Part shown: one piece after another, positions 43,775 to 51,530 of the stretch
Position numbering within the stretch: the first letter of the stretch is position 1
How the letters are laid out: every line of letters begins with the position of its first letter
The notes under the pieces: generated by a model
Databases searched by the model: none
Told to the model about the DNA's origin: nothing
The model's input: only the letters and a program-made list of their open reading frames with translations
Position numbers and translations under genes: made by a program
Assembly: GCA_025353165.1 (NCBI GenBank)
Contig: JANXRE010000110.1
Location: 1 to 51,530, forward strand
Direction of reading: 5' to 3'
Origin: Acidobacteriota bacterium
Lineage (GTDB): Bacteria > Acidobacteriota > Terriglobia > Bryobacterales > Bryobacteraceae
DNA length: 51,530 nucleotides

Positions 43775-44203
43775 GTGAAGACTTACGCGAAGTTTGCGGT
43801 GCTTGTTGTGGCGGTAATCGGCATTCTGGTCTGGTTGGCGGCCGGCGGGGTCAACGAGGCTAAAACCTACTACAAGACGATTTCCGAATTGAACCAGATG
43901 GGCGATCGCGCCGCGTCCCAGCGCATCCGCGTGGGAGGCGACGTCGAGAAAGGCTCCATCCAGCGAATGGGCCGGGACGTCTACTTCACCCTCACCCAGG
44001 ACAACATTAAGCTGAAGGTTGTCTACAGCGGCTCGGATCCGCTTCCGGATACGTTTCGGGACAACTCGCAGGCGCTGGCTGACGGCAAACTCGGCGCGGA
44101 TGGCGTTTTTCGCGCCAGCAAGATCCAGGCGAAGTGCGCTTCGAAATACGAAGCCAAGCCGGGCACCAAGCCCGACGCAGCGATAAACCGCGCTGGGGCA
44201 TAG
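43775..44203 (+). CDS. ccmE: Cytochrome c maturation protein CcmE, CxxxY type
   Basis: A 142-residue haem chaperone: an N-terminal membrane anchor (FAVLVVAVIGILVWLAAGGV) then a periplasmic OB fold (RIRVGGDVEKGSIQRMGRDV, FTLTQDNIKLKVVYSGSDPL, PDTFRDNSQALADGKLGADG). The haem-binding motif is C121-A-S-K-Y125, in AKCASKYE, in place of the usual HxxxY. This Cys variant is known in some archaea and anaerobic bacteria. The GTG start follows AGGAG by six bases. It receives haem from CcmC/D and passes it to CcmF/H. First gene of the operon. Confidence 0.93.
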   Translation: MKTYAKFAVLVVAVIGILVWLAAGGVNEAKTYYKTISELNQMGDRAASQRIRVGGDVEKGSIQRMGRDVYFTLTQDNIKLKVVYSGSDPLPDTFRDNSQALADGKLGADGVFRASKIQAKCASKYEAKPGTKPDAAINRAGA

Positions 44204-44230
44204 TCCGATTTTTCCGCAAGGGGCGCATCT

Positions 44231-46243
44231 ATGGAGAATCTGGGAGCTCTGGCCCTACTTCTCGCTTTCTGTTTTGCCATCTACGCCGTCCTCGGGTCGC
44301 TCGTCGGACGCTGGAAGAAAAAACCTTTTTTGACGGTTAGCGCGGAGCGCGCCGTGTTCGTGGTGTGGGGACTGGTGGCAATCGCTTCCAGTATCCTGGT
44401 TTATGCCCTGATGGCGGGCGATTTCCGCCTGGCCTACGTGGCCGCACACAGCAATAAGAGCATGCCGTTCTACTACAAGTTCGCTTCCTGGTGGGGCGGA
44501 CAGGAAGGCTCGCTGCTCTTCTGGACTTTTCTTCTTTCCACGTATTCCGTTATTGTAGTCTGGAGCAGCCGGAAGACGTTCCGCGACATGATGCCGTGGA
44601 TCATCGCCGTCCTGATGACAACGGCCGCTTTCTTCCTGCTCCTCATCACCGTGCCAATGAGCCCGTTCAATGTCTTGACGCTCAACAAGGGCATTCAGGA
44701 CATGGGCGACGGCCAAGGCCTGAATCCCCTCCTACAGTACTGGACGATGGTGATCCATCCGCCGATGCTGTACCTCGGCTACGTCGGGTTCACGGTCCCC
44801 TTTGCGTTCGCTATCGCTTCGTTGATCACCAAGCAGCCCGGCGACAAGTGGATCATGCAGACCCGCCGCTGGACCCTCGTGACCTGGCTTTTCCAGTCCA
44901 CCGGAGTCCTCCTGGGAGCGGGCTGGGCGTATGCGGTGCTCGGATGGGGCGGATATTGGGGCTGGGATCCGGTCGAGAACGCGTCCCTGCTGCCGTGGAT
45001 CACGGCCACCGCTTTCCTGCATTCCGTGATGATGCAGGAGAAGAAAGGCATGATGAAGGTCTGGAACATGGTCCTCATCTCCGCGACCTTCTTCCTGTGC
45101 ATCTTCGGCACGACCCTGACGCGGACCGGCATCGTCAGTTCCGTCCATGCGTTCGCGCAATCGAATATCGGAAAGTACCTCGTCACCTTCCTGGCTATCG
45201 GTATCGCGGGCGTGGTTTACCTGATTCTCGACCGCCTCGAATATCTGAAAAGCGAGACGCATCTGGAGAGCGTGGTTTCGCGCGAGTCGAGCTTCCTGTT
45301 CAACAACCTGATTCTGCTGGCCAGTTGCTTCGCGATCCTTTGGGGCACGCTGTTCCCGGTGATCTCGGAAGCGGTGACGGGCGACAAAATCAGCGTGGAC
45401 CGGCCGTTCTTCGAGCGCGTGAACATTCCCATCGGTCTCTTCCTTCTGTTTCTGACCGGCGTCGGACCACTGGTTGCCTGGCGGCGCAGTTCTCTGGACA
45501 GTCTGAGGCGCGCGTTCCTTTGGCCGACGGTCTCCGGCCTCGCCGTTATCGGAATCCTTATGGGCTTCGGAGTGCGCCACTTTTACGCGTTGGTTTCTTT
45601 CGGCCTCTGCATGTTCGTGACCTGGACCGTGATCTCCGAGTTTTACAAAGGCTCGCGATCGATCAGTCAGCGAATGAACAAGAACCTGGCCGCCGCCGCG
45701 TTTGAACTGACGTGGCGCAATACGCGCCGCTACGGCGGATACATAGTCCACATGGGCATCGTGCTCATGTTCATCGGCTTCACCGGATCGGCATTCAACC
45801 AGGACGCGACGCTCGAAGTGGACACCGGCACCGTATCGCACATCGGCCATTACGAATTGAGGATCGCCGATCTCCAGCAGGGCGAGAACGACAACTATGC
45901 GTGGCACAAGGCCGTGATCCAGGTTTCGAAAGACGGCAGCCCGATCGGCACTCTCGAACCGGAGCGCCGGTTATACAAGGCGAGCAAGCAGCCGACTTCC
46001 GAAGTGTCCATCCGCCGCCGGATCAACGAGGATCTTTATCTGAATTTCGCCGGAATGTCGAACGACAATTCGAAGGCGGTCATCCAGGCGTTCGTTTTCC
46101 CGCTCGTGTCCTGCATCTGGATGGGGTATTGGGTGCTCTTTTTCGGGACGCTCGTTTGCATGGTTCCGCCGAAGGTGAAACTGGCCTACGCTCGTACCGA
46201 AGTGGTCGGCGTAGCGAGGAAAAATGTACCGGTGGAAAACTAG
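44231..46243 (+). CDS. ccmF: Cytochrome c haem lyase subunit CcmF
   Basis: A 670-residue membrane protein with about 15 helices; normal length. The haem-handling WWD region is WGGYWGWDPVENASLLPWIT, followed by TATAFLHS. Periplasmic/axial His candidates are in HPPMLYLGYVGFTVPFAFAI and in FLHSVMM. FASWWGGQEGSLLFWTFLLS is an N-terminal family segment. It joins haem from CcmE to apocytochrome with CcmH. The AAGGGG ribosome site precedes ATG 44231. It overlaps ccmH by 20 bases. Confidence 0.95.
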   Translation: MENLGALALLLAFCFAIYAVLGSLVGRWKKKPFLTVSAERAVFVVWGLVAIASSILVYALMAGDFRLAYVAAHSNKSMPFYYKFASWWGGQEGSLLFWTFLLSTYSVIVVWSSRKTFRDMMPWIIAVLMTTAAFFLLLITVPMSPFNVLTLNKGIQDMGDGQGLNPLLQYWTMVIHPPMLYLGYVGFTVPFAFAIASLITKQPGDKWIMQTRRWTLVTWLFQSTGVLLGAGWAYAVLGWGGYWGWDPVENASLLPWITATAFLHSVMMQEKKGMMKVWNMVLISATFFLCIFGTTLTRTGIVSSVHAFAQSNIGKYLVTFLAIGIAGVVYLILDRLEYLKSETHLESVVSRESSFLFNNLILLASCFAILWGTLFPVISEAVTGDKISVDRPFFERVNIPIGLFLLFLTGVGPLVAWRRSSLDSLRRAFLWPTVSGLAVIGILMGFGVRHFYALVSFGLCMFVTWTVISEFYKGSRSISQRMNKNLAAAAFELTWRNTRRYGGYIVHMGIVLMFIGFTGSAFNQDATLEVDTGTVSHIGHYELRIADLQQGENDNYAWHKAVIQVSKDGSPIGTLEPERRLYKASKQPTSEVSIRRRINEDLYLNFAGMSNDNSKAVIQAFVFPLVSCIWMGYWVLFFGTLVCMVPPKVKLAYARTEVVGVARKNVPVEN

Positions 46244-46706
46244 CGTTCTCCTGCTGTTCATTGTCGGGGTGAGCATCGCCCAGACCTCCGACTCAACCGT
46301 CACTCCCGCCGTCCAACGGGCCGGCTCAAAGCTGGCCTGCCTGTGCGGGGGGTGTCACAACACGATCGCAAATTGCCCGATGCTAGGGTGCCACTACGCG
46401 GTCCCGGCGCGGGAGAAAGTCAACAAACTCGCCCAGGAGAGCAAGTCGGACGAGGAAATCGTCCAGGCGTTCGTCCGCGAGACCGGCATCCAGGCGCTGG
46501 CGGTGCCGCCGGCGACCGGGTTCAACTCACTATTGATGCGGATGCCGTGGGTCGTGATCGCGCTCGGCTTGCTGGCGATCGCCTGGTTCGTCCGCCGGCA
46601 GCGCTCGCAGGGCACCGCGCAGGCGAATGCCAGTCCCGAAATGGACCCCGCAGTTCTCAGCCGCTATCGCGAAAACATTGAAAAGGATGTCTCCAGACTC
46701 GACTGA
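46224..46706 (+). CDS. ccmH: Cytochrome c maturation thiol reductase CcmH
   Basis: A 160-residue protein: signal MYRWKTSVLLLFIVGVSIAQ, then the redox motif LACLCGGCHNT (Cys41, Cys44), which reduces the apocytochrome CxxCH. Two more cysteines follow (NCPMLGCH, Cys51 and Cys56), beyond the single LRCxxC pair of E. coli CcmH. A membrane helix lies near residue 110 (WVVIALGLLAIAWFVRRQR). The start sits inside ccmF with GAGGA just upstream. It works with CcmF in haem attachment. The extra Cys pair may support thiol exchange where CcmG is missing, by inference. Confidence 0.92.
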   Translation: MYRWKTSVLLLFIVGVSIAQTSDSTVTPAVQRAGSKLACLCGGCHNTIANCPMLGCHYAVPAREKVNKLAQESKSDEEIVQAFVRETGIQALAVPPATGFNSLLMRMPWVVIALGLLAIAWFVRRQRSQGTAQANASPEMDPAVLSRYRENIEKDVSRLD

Positions 46707-47107
46707 TGCTTCTTGCCGCCGCCGTTCTGCTCACTCTCGGAGCCATCGCTTTCACTCTGCTCGTCCGCAACCGCGACCTCCCGCAGCCTGAGGCGAAGAC
46801 CGGCTACGAGCATCTGGAGGAACGGAAAGCCCGCATCTACGAGGGCCTGCGCGATCTTCAGTTCGAGTTCCGCGTCGGCAAACTCTCCGACGGCGATTAC
46901 CAGCGGACCAAACTGACGCTGCAGACGGAGCTCGTGGGAGTGATGGCCCAGCTCGATGCCGCAAAGGGAGCGGCTCCTCAGCCCGCGGCCAAGCCCCCAT
47001 CGATCCTGCCCGCGACGGTGTCCGCGACGGTGTGCCCGCACTGCAACGCGAAGTTCCCGACGCCGCTGAAATTCTGCGGCGAGTGCGGAAAGGCCATGAC
47101 AGCATGA
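46706..47107 (+). CDS. Membrane-anchored zinc-ribbon protein of the ccm operon
   Basis: A 133-residue protein with an N-terminal membrane helix (LLAAAVLLTLGAIAFTLLVR), a helical segment similar in position to the start of CcmI (YEHLEERKARIYEGLRDLQF, GDYQRTKLTLQTELV), a Pro/Ala linker, and a C-terminal zinc ribbon (CPHC, then CGEC). It overlaps ccmH by one base and the next gene by four. CcmI normally binds apocytochrome; this short relative may help, but its role is not established. The ribbon may bind metal or apocytochrome. Confidence 0.8.
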   Translation: MLLAAAVLLTLGAIAFTLLVRNRDLPQPEAKTGYEHLEERKARIYEGLRDLQFEFRVGKLSDGDYQRTKLTLQTELVGVMAQLDAAKGAAPQPAAKPPSILPATVSATVCPHCNAKFPTPLKFCGECGKAMTA

Positions 47108-48255
47108 AGGTCATCTGTACAAGTCCAATCACCAAGGGGGCCATCGTGGCGCACGCACTTTTGCGTGCCGCGTCGGCACTTTTGCCGACGCTTGGCGAGC
47201 CGGGCGGAAAAAAGTGCCGCGAAGTGTCGCGACACGGCACGCAGAGTGCGTGCGCCACGTCGAACTGGCGCGTTTATTTCCTGACGAGCGCTTGTCTGTG
47301 TCTTTCGGCCGGTCTCTTCGGGGCCGTGGACGGCTCTGTGAAGAACGCCACCAGCGGCAAGCCGCAGCCGAATGTCCTCATCCAGATGGTCCAGCCCGGA
47401 CAGGGCGGGATGCAGACGCTCGGGACCACCAAATCCGGGCCGGACGGCACGTTCAAGTTCGAGAGGGACGCACGGGGGCCGCGGCTTCTCCACGCCATCT
47501 ATCAGGGCGTCATGTACACGAAAATGATCGCGCCCGACGCGCCGTCGAATGCCGTCGCCATCACCGTGTACGACGTTACCAGCGATGCCGCGGTGGTGAA
47601 GCACTCGCAGCACGTCTATATCCTCCAGCCGACTTCCGATGGGCTCGGCGTGGAAGAAGTCGTCTTTCTCGCGAACGGTTCCAGTAAAACGTATAATGAT
47701 CCGAAAGGCACGTTCCGCTTCTATCTGCCTGACAATGCTACAGGAAAGGCGACGGTCTCGCTGACCTCGCCCGAAGGAATGGTGCCGGTCCAGCGGCAGC
47801 CTGAGAAGACCAGCCAGCCGAACGTGTACTCCGTGTCTTACGCGTTGAAGCCCGGCGAGACCAAGGTAGCCATCAGCTATGCCGTGCAGGCGGGGGCCGA
47901 ACGGGCGTTCCAGGGACGCATCTTGCAGGCGGGCGAGGGGAACCGGCTCGTCCTGCCGATCGGGATCACCGCGGAGGGCAGCAACATCAAGCTAGTGGGT
48001 CAGGATCCGCAAAACAAAGCCAATATTTACGACATCACGGGCCGGGAGTTCGCCGTCGTCCTGAAGGGCACTGCCGCGGCGTCCTCGGGCGCGGCGGATC
48101 CGAATGAGGACCCTGGCATGCCGCAGATCGAGACCACGAAACCTCGCATCTACGACCGCCTGCTGTACGTGCTCGGGCTCTCGCTGGGCATCCTCGCAAT
48201 TGGGTTTGTTTTGATGTACCGGGCCGCGCCGCGAAAGGTCTCCCCGCCGAAATGA
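47104..48255 (+). CDS. Exported carboxypeptidase-regulatory-like protein of the ccm operon
   Basis: A 383-residue protein as annotated. The region after RVYFLTSACLCLSAGLFGAV is a normal signal and then a beta-sandwich (VDGSVKNATSGKPQPNVLIQ, GPDGTFKFERDARG), with later strands and a C-terminal membrane helix (LLYVLGLSLGILAIGFVLMY). Start options: ATG 47104 overlaps the previous gene (ATGA); GTG 47146 is the first base of the palindromic repeat 47146-47258 and follows AAGGGGG; GTG 47224 lies inside the same repeat and would leave a short n-region. The repeat encodes an odd peptide (LLRAASALLPTLGE) ahead of the signal. Function in haem delivery is only suggested by position. Confidence 0.75.
   Translation: MKVICTSPITKGAIVAHALLRAASALLPTLGEPGGKKCREVSRHGTQSACATSNWRVYFLTSACLCLSAGLFGAVDGSVKNATSGKPQPNVLIQMVQPGQGGMQTLGTTKSGPDGTFKFERDARGPRLLHAIYQGVMYTKMIAPDAPSNAVAITVYDVTSDAAVVKHSQHVYILQPTSDGLGVEEVVFLANGSSKTYNDPKGTFRFYLPDNATGKATVSLTSPEGMVPVQRQPEKTSQPNVYSVSYALKPGETKVAISYAVQAGAERAFQGRILQAGEGNRLVLPIGITAEGSNIKLVGQDPQNKANIYDITGREFAVVLKGTAAASSGAADPNEDPGMPQIETTKPRIYDRLLYVLGLSLGILAIGFVLMYRAAPRKVSPPK
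47146..47258. repeat. 113-bp palindromic element inside the ccm operon
   Basis: A near-perfect inverted repeat: the left arm 47146-47170 and right arm 47235-47258 differ at the TTTT/CT position only. Between them are a perfect hairpin (CGTCGGCA/TGCCGACG around CTTT, 47171-47190) and a 12-bp palindrome GTGTCGCGACAC (47224-47235). It overlaps the start region of the carboxypeptidase-like gene and keeps a stop-free frame. It looks like a MITE or REP-type insertion. Confidence 0.8.
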
Positions 48256-48956
48256 GCGCCGCCGCGCTGACGGTGGACGGAGTCTGGAAGTATTACGGTG
48301 ATTTTCCCGCTCTTCGAAACATCTCCTTTCAGGTGGGTGAAGGCGAATGCCTAGCCCTGCTCGGCCGGAACGGCGCGGGTAAGACCACGCTGCTTCGCAT
48401 TCTCGCGGGGCTCTCCCGCCCGGCAAAGGGCCGCATCCTGATCTCCGGTGCGGACGCGCGGGCGCCTGAAACTCGCCGGAAGATCGGCGTACTCGGCCAC
48501 GGCATCGCGGTCTATGAAGAGCTATCGGCTTTCGAGAACCTCCATCTGTTTGCGAACCTGTACGGGATCCGCGATCCGGCCCGCGCCGCGATGGAATGGC
48601 TGGAGCGCACGGGACTGGAGCGCGTGCGGGACGGGCTGGTGCGGGAGTTCTCCCGTGGAATGCGCCAGCGTCTCGCGGTCGCGCGAGCCTTCATCCACAA
48701 CCCGGCGCTTCTGCTGCTCGACGAGCCGTTCACCGCGCTGGACGACCGGGCGATTGCGGTTCTCCAGGGCCTTCTGCGAAGCGCCCGCGCCGAGGGCCGG
48801 ACCATTGTCATGTCCACGCACCAGCTCCGGGAAGCGCTGGAACTGGCGACGCGCTGTGTCCTGATCAATCGCGGCAAGGTCGGCTACGACGGGGAGCGTA
48901 CGCCCGAAATGCTGGAAGACCCCTCGTGGCTGTACCGGAACTACGGAGAGGGATGA
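48252..48956 (+). CDS. ccmA: Haem exporter ATP-binding protein CcmA
   Basis: A 234-residue ABC ATPase: Walker A GRNGAGKTT (38-46), signature FSRGMRQR (133-140), Walker B LLLLDEP (153-159), and the switch His in VMSTHQLREALEL. These energise release of holo-CcmE from CcmB/C in known systems. It overlaps the previous gene by four bases and ccmB by one, so translation is coupled. Length is close to E. coli CcmA. Confidence 0.93.
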   Translation: MSAAALTVDGVWKYYGDFPALRNISFQVGEGECLALLGRNGAGKTTLLRILAGLSRPAKGRILISGADARAPETRRKIGVLGHGIAVYEELSAFENLHLFANLYGIRDPARAAMEWLERTGLERVRDGLVREFSRGMRQRLAVARAFIHNPALLLLDEPFTALDDRAIAVLQGLLRSARAEGRTIVMSTHQLREALELATRCVLINRGKVGYDGERTPEMLEDPSWLYRNYGEG

Positions 48957-49639
48957 TGGGCCTCTTTCTCCGCCAGACGCTGACCATTGCCGCCAAGGAC
49001 CTGCGCTCCGAAATCCGCACCAAGGAGGCGCTGAACGCTTCGGTCTCGTTCTCCATCGTGATCCTGCTGCTGTTCAGTTTCGCGTTCGAGCCGAGCTCGG
49101 AACAGACGCACGAGATCGCCGGAGGTCTCCTCTGGATCGTGTTCGCGTTCGCCGGCGCGCTGATTCTGAATCGCAGCTTCGCCCGCGAACTGGTCAACGA
49201 TTGCCTCGACGCCCTGGTGTCTTCTCCGACGCCCGGACCGGCGCTCTTCACCGGGAAAGCGATCGCGAATCTGGTACTGCTCCTGATCGTCGAGCTGATC
49301 TCGTTCCCGGTCTTCGGCATCTTCTACAATGTCCGGTGGCTGTCGCAATTTCCGCTGCTGTTTGTCGTGATGTTTCTCGGCACCTGGGGCATCGTCGTTA
49401 TCGGCACCATGTTCAGCGCGATGACCGTAAATCTTCGCCTTCGCGAATTGATGCTGCCTGTCCTGGTCTACCCGATGATGATCCCGCTGCTGATGGGCGC
49501 GATTCAATGCACGACGGCGCTGCTGAACGGACAGGGACTGGGCGGGGAAGCGGCTCCGTGGCTCCGGCTGCTAATTGGCTTCGATTTGATTTTCAGCATA
49601 TTGGCGGTGGCGTTGTCGGACACTGTACTAGTAGGCTAA
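48956..49639 (+). CDS. ccmB: Haem exporter permease CcmB
   Basis: A 227-residue membrane protein with six helices: ALNASVSFSIVILLLFSFAF, AGGLLWIVFAFAGALILNRS, LVLLLIVELISFPVFGIFYN, FPLLFVVMFLGTWGIVVIGT, ELMLPVLVYPMMIPLLMGAI and a last segment ending LIFSILAVALSDTVLVG. FARELVNDCLDALVSSPTPG is the family's cytosolic segment. ATG 48956 is preferred to 48953 because GGAGAGGG (48945-48952) needs a spacer. It is the membrane partner of CcmA. Confidence 0.92.
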   Translation: MGLFLRQTLTIAAKDLRSEIRTKEALNASVSFSIVILLLFSFAFEPSSEQTHEIAGGLLWIVFAFAGALILNRSFARELVNDCLDALVSSPTPGPALFTGKAIANLVLLLIVELISFPVFGIFYNVRWLSQFPLLFVVMFLGTWGIVVIGTMFSAMTVNLRLRELMLPVLVYPMMIPLLMGAIQCTTALLNGQGLGGEAAPWLRLLIGFDLIFSILAVALSDTVLVG

Positions 49640-49643
49640 AAGT

Positions 49644-50321
49644 ATGCGCAAACAGGTTCTGATCGGCTTGTCGGGCGTGGCCCTCCTTCTGCTTCTTCGC
49701 AATCTCTACGTCATGTTCGTGGACCTGCCGGACGAAGTTCAGCAAGGCCCCATCTTTCGGATTATCTTCTTCCATGTTCCCGTGGCCTGGACAGCTCTGC
49801 TATGCGCTCTCTTCGCTGCCGGCAGCAGCGTGACGTATCTGGTTACGAAGAACCTCAAGTACGACGCGTTCGCCGTGGCCGTTACCGAGGTCGGACTGGC
49901 ATTCGGAGCGGCGAACCTGGTTAGCGGAATGATCTGGGGACGCCAGATCTGGGGCATCTGGTGGGCGTGGGACCCGAGGCTGACCTCGATGCTGATCTGC
50001 GAGCTGTTGTACGCCGGATATCTGATGCTTCGCAGCGCCATCGACGATCCGACCCAGCGCGCCCGCATTGCCGCGGTCCTTTCGATCTTCGCTTTTTTTG
50101 ACGTGCCGATTGTGGTGTTCTCGATCAAATGGTGGCGCACGCAGCATCCGCAGCCGGTGGTCTGGGGCGGCGGCAAAATGGAGCCGTCGTATTACAACAT
50201 GCTCTTCGCCAACTGGTTTCCGATTCTCCTGCTTGCCGTGGTGATGATCGCCATCCGCATGCGGCAGGAGCGAATCCATCGCGAAGTCGAAGCCCTGCGC
50301 CGTTACGCGCACGAATTCTAG
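49644..50321 (+). CDS. ccmC: Haem-handling membrane protein CcmC
   Basis: A 225-residue protein with six helices. Tryptophan-rich WGRQIWGIWWAWDPRLTSML is the WWD haem motif; the two His ligands are in FFHVPVAWTALL and RTQHPQPVVW. CcmC loads haem onto CcmE. It follows ccmB by four bases. GGGKMEPSYYNMLFANWFPI is a typical late loop. The distinct WWD loop and the two His make the call firm. Confidence 0.95.
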   Translation: MRKQVLIGLSGVALLLLLRNLYVMFVDLPDEVQQGPIFRIIFFHVPVAWTALLCALFAAGSSVTYLVTKNLKYDAFAVAVTEVGLAFGAANLVSGMIWGRQIWGIWWAWDPRLTSMLICELLYAGYLMLRSAIDDPTQRARIAAVLSIFAFFDVPIVVFSIKWWRTQHPQPVVWGGGKMEPSYYNMLFANWFPILLLAVVMIAIRMRQERIHREVEALRRYAHEF

Positions 50322-50333
50322 ACCGGAGGCCTG

Positions 50334-50492
50334 ATGGATTCCCGCAACGTTATGTACATGGTCTACGGCTTCTCAGCCGTATGGATCATTCTGTTCGGAT
50401 ATCTGATCCTGCTGGTCGCGCGCGAGAAATCGCTGAACGGCGAACTGGATCGCGTGAAGCGGATGATGGAAGAAGAGCGGCAGAAGAAGTGA
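50334..50492 (+). CDS. ccmD: Small CcmD-like membrane protein
   Basis: A 52-residue protein: MDSRNVMYMVYGFSAVWIIL, then FGYLILLVAREKSLNGELDR and a charged coil-like tail VKRMMEEERQKK. A single helix followed by a basic/acidic tail, directly after ccmC and following CCGGAGG (50323-50329), is the CcmD pattern. In known systems it helps release holo-CcmE from CcmABC. Small size limits certainty; position supports it strongly. It ends the operon. Confidence 0.8.
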   Translation: MDSRNVMYMVYGFSAVWIILFGYLILLVAREKSLNGELDRVKRMMEEERQKK

Positions 50493-50502
50493 GCTCCCCG
50501 CA

Positions 50503-50703
50503 CGGATTGAATCGAAATCCGCGGTGATGATGGGCAAGCCGTGCGAAGGACAATCGCATTCCGGTCTGCCTGCTACTTGAAAAAATGGCGGCCGGTGAGA
50601 CTTCCGACCACTGCTTGCCGCCTATCCTCAGCTCAGCACTGAGGACTTGCAGGCCTGCCTCGAGTACGCTGCTGCGCTGGCGGCTGACGAAGTTGTTCTG
50701 ACG
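50503..50703 (+). pseudogene. DUF433-family antitoxin remnant
   Basis: Joined frames give RIESKSAVMMGKPC, then RIPVCLLLEKMAAGETSD, and after a one-base shift LLAAYPQLSTEDLQACLEYA with AALAADEVV. This is the DUF433 pattern (GKPCxRxTRIPV, then LxxYPxLxxEDxxAxLxYA). Two frame changes, one near 50545 and one near 50614, break it. No toxin partner is seen downstream; 50704-50997 shows nothing else. Confidence 0.65.
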
Positions 50704-50997
50704 GAAACGAGCCTCGCCGGCAAACGGGCGTCCCGTCCACGGCAGCCTGAGACGTGCACGTCCCGCCAGAGCCGGACCGGGGAGCTCCGCCGCAGCCCAG
50801 GGGGACGGCCCAATAAGCGCAAAACTTAAGCTTTTTGGGTTGAAGTGCCGGCCGACTTCCCAGCTTCGGGCCAACTTCCGGATGGCCGACAATCCAACCA
50901 GCACCCACTGCGCTGACTCGGCACTCCGTAATTGATAGCTAGCTTGTCGTGGCTGACCCGCATGAAGTGCGGCGGCAGTGACGCGAGTTGCCAAATG

Positions 50998-51441
50998 TTA
51001 AAAATGGAACAGCTGGCGCGCGTTGCTGTGGGCGATCTTGACGCGGTCCGGTTCGCTAATGGGAGCATGGTCGAACCACTCGGTCGCCTCGCCCATATCC
51101 TCGTAGGGGTAGTCGACCGAATACAGAACACGGCCGGCACCGAGTTCAAGCATCACGTCGTTCAGCGCCTGTGTGCGAAAGTTGCCACTGGTCGTGACGT
51201 AGAAGTTCTCTCGCAGATACTGGCGCATTGATAGTTTCGCTTTCGTCCGAAGCCCCAGTCTGGACAGGCGGTGATCGACACGCCAAATCTGAAAGGGCAG
51301 TCTTTCACCAAGGTGACCCAGAATCAATATCCGAAGTCCGCTCTGGGAGGTTGGCAGTTCCAGGCAGGGCTTGAGATTTGCGCTGAAAAAAAGATTAACG
51401 GGATTGGGAAAGGAGTTCTGCCTTAAGTTATCGCTTTGGTG
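50998..51441 (-). pseudogene. Truncated amidohydrolase (2,3-dihydroxybenzoate decarboxylase-like)
   Basis: The C-terminal part of an amidohydrolase-2 enzyme: LILGHLGERLPFQIWRVDHR, YLRENFYVTTSGNFRTQALN and GRVLYSVDYPYEDMGEATEW, with the metal-site His and Asp typical of ACMSD-type decarboxylases. The frame is open upstream to about 51453 with NPVNLFFSANLKPCLELP, but has no start codon and lacks the N-terminal two-thirds of the barrel. The N-terminal metal ligands are missing, so the remnant cannot be active. Confidence 0.75.
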
Positions 51442-51486
51442 GACTGCCCATGATCATGGTCGCCAATCTTCGATAAGGTGGTAGGC

Positions 51487-51530
51487 GTGAAACGCCGCAC
51501 TCTCCTCGGCGCGGGGCTGGCAGCAGCCGC
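51487..51530 (+). CDS. Start of an exported protein (partial, Tat-like signal)
   Basis: GTG 51487 opens MKRRTLLGAGLAAA and runs off the window. AAGGTGG lies about five bases upstream. Arg-Arg before a hydrophobic segment is the beginning of a twin-arginine signal, commonly seen on cofactor-containing exported enzymes. Only 14 residues are visible, so no function is given. Confidence 0.5.
   Translation, partial: MKRRTLLGAGLAAA

Noticed and set aside
44732-45907. A 391-codon minus-strand frame
   Set aside because: Antisense to ccmF; its composition mirrors that of a membrane protein gene read backwards.

Overview
The window looks like a chromosomal segment of a soil-type acidobacterium of the Solibacter/Bryobacter kind. 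The clues are the C-terminal TIGR03437-type domain of the 784-residue secreted protein, a very large Oar-like TonB receptor with an N-terminal carboxypeptidase-regulatory domain, PEGA and NHL/BACON/Ig secreted proteins, tandem DUF1111 di-heme proteins, unfused MacB-type permeases and high G+C. This is inferred from gene families; no rRNA or other phylogenetic marker was compared.

Layout. Positions 1-2150 hold the end of guaB, a PEGA lipoprotein-like gene and a UPF0175/PIN toxin-antitoxin pair. Next come xseA (minus) and, divergently, korA-korB (2-oxoacid:ferredoxin oxidoreductase), trmJ and a small gene (2210-7491). A giant secreted esterase-NHL-Ig protein (minus) faces two tandem DUF1111 genes, an FG-GAP remnant, thiE and a YIP1-family membrane protein (7474-15994). 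A decayed RelBE-like module, an SDR-permease pair, and a core housekeeping block rpmI-rplT-zapB-like-zapA follow (16048-20188). The block 20218-29257 carries an arylsulfotransferase, a TIGR03437 secreted protein, a decayed hybrid kinase and a TonB receptor. Then come a MazEF-like pair, two MacB-type permeases without an ATPase, a methyltransferase, a VOC gene broken by an amber codon, an ArsR regulator with its operator, and a double-frameshifted beta-repeat surface protein (29591-37150). After an HD protein and remnants come an AsmA-like protein, a YXWGXW/Gln-rich secreted protein, an FAD monooxygenase and a sigma factor (37516-43521).

The last 7 kb is a complete-looking cytochrome c maturation operon, ccmE-F-H-(zinc ribbon)-(carboxypeptidase-like)-A-B-C-D, with most genes overlapping by 1-20 nt. 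CcmE has Cys in place of the usual haem-binding His. No CcmG is present. A 113-bp palindromic element sits in the start region of the carboxypeptidase-like gene. This operon could supply covalent haem to the two CxxCH-containing DUF1111 proteins upstream.

A recurring theme is decay. At least eight gene remnants can be read only by joining frames: FG-GAP, RelBE, hybrid kinase, PEP-CTERM, VOC, monooxygenase/GAF, DUF433 and amidohydrolase. No tRNA, rRNA, CRISPR array or complete insertion sequence was seen. The most interesting items are the CxxxY CcmE in its unusual operon, the palindromic element that may supply a start codon, the esterase with an inserted beta domain fused to an NHL propeller, and the frameshifted surface protein with a C6 tract.
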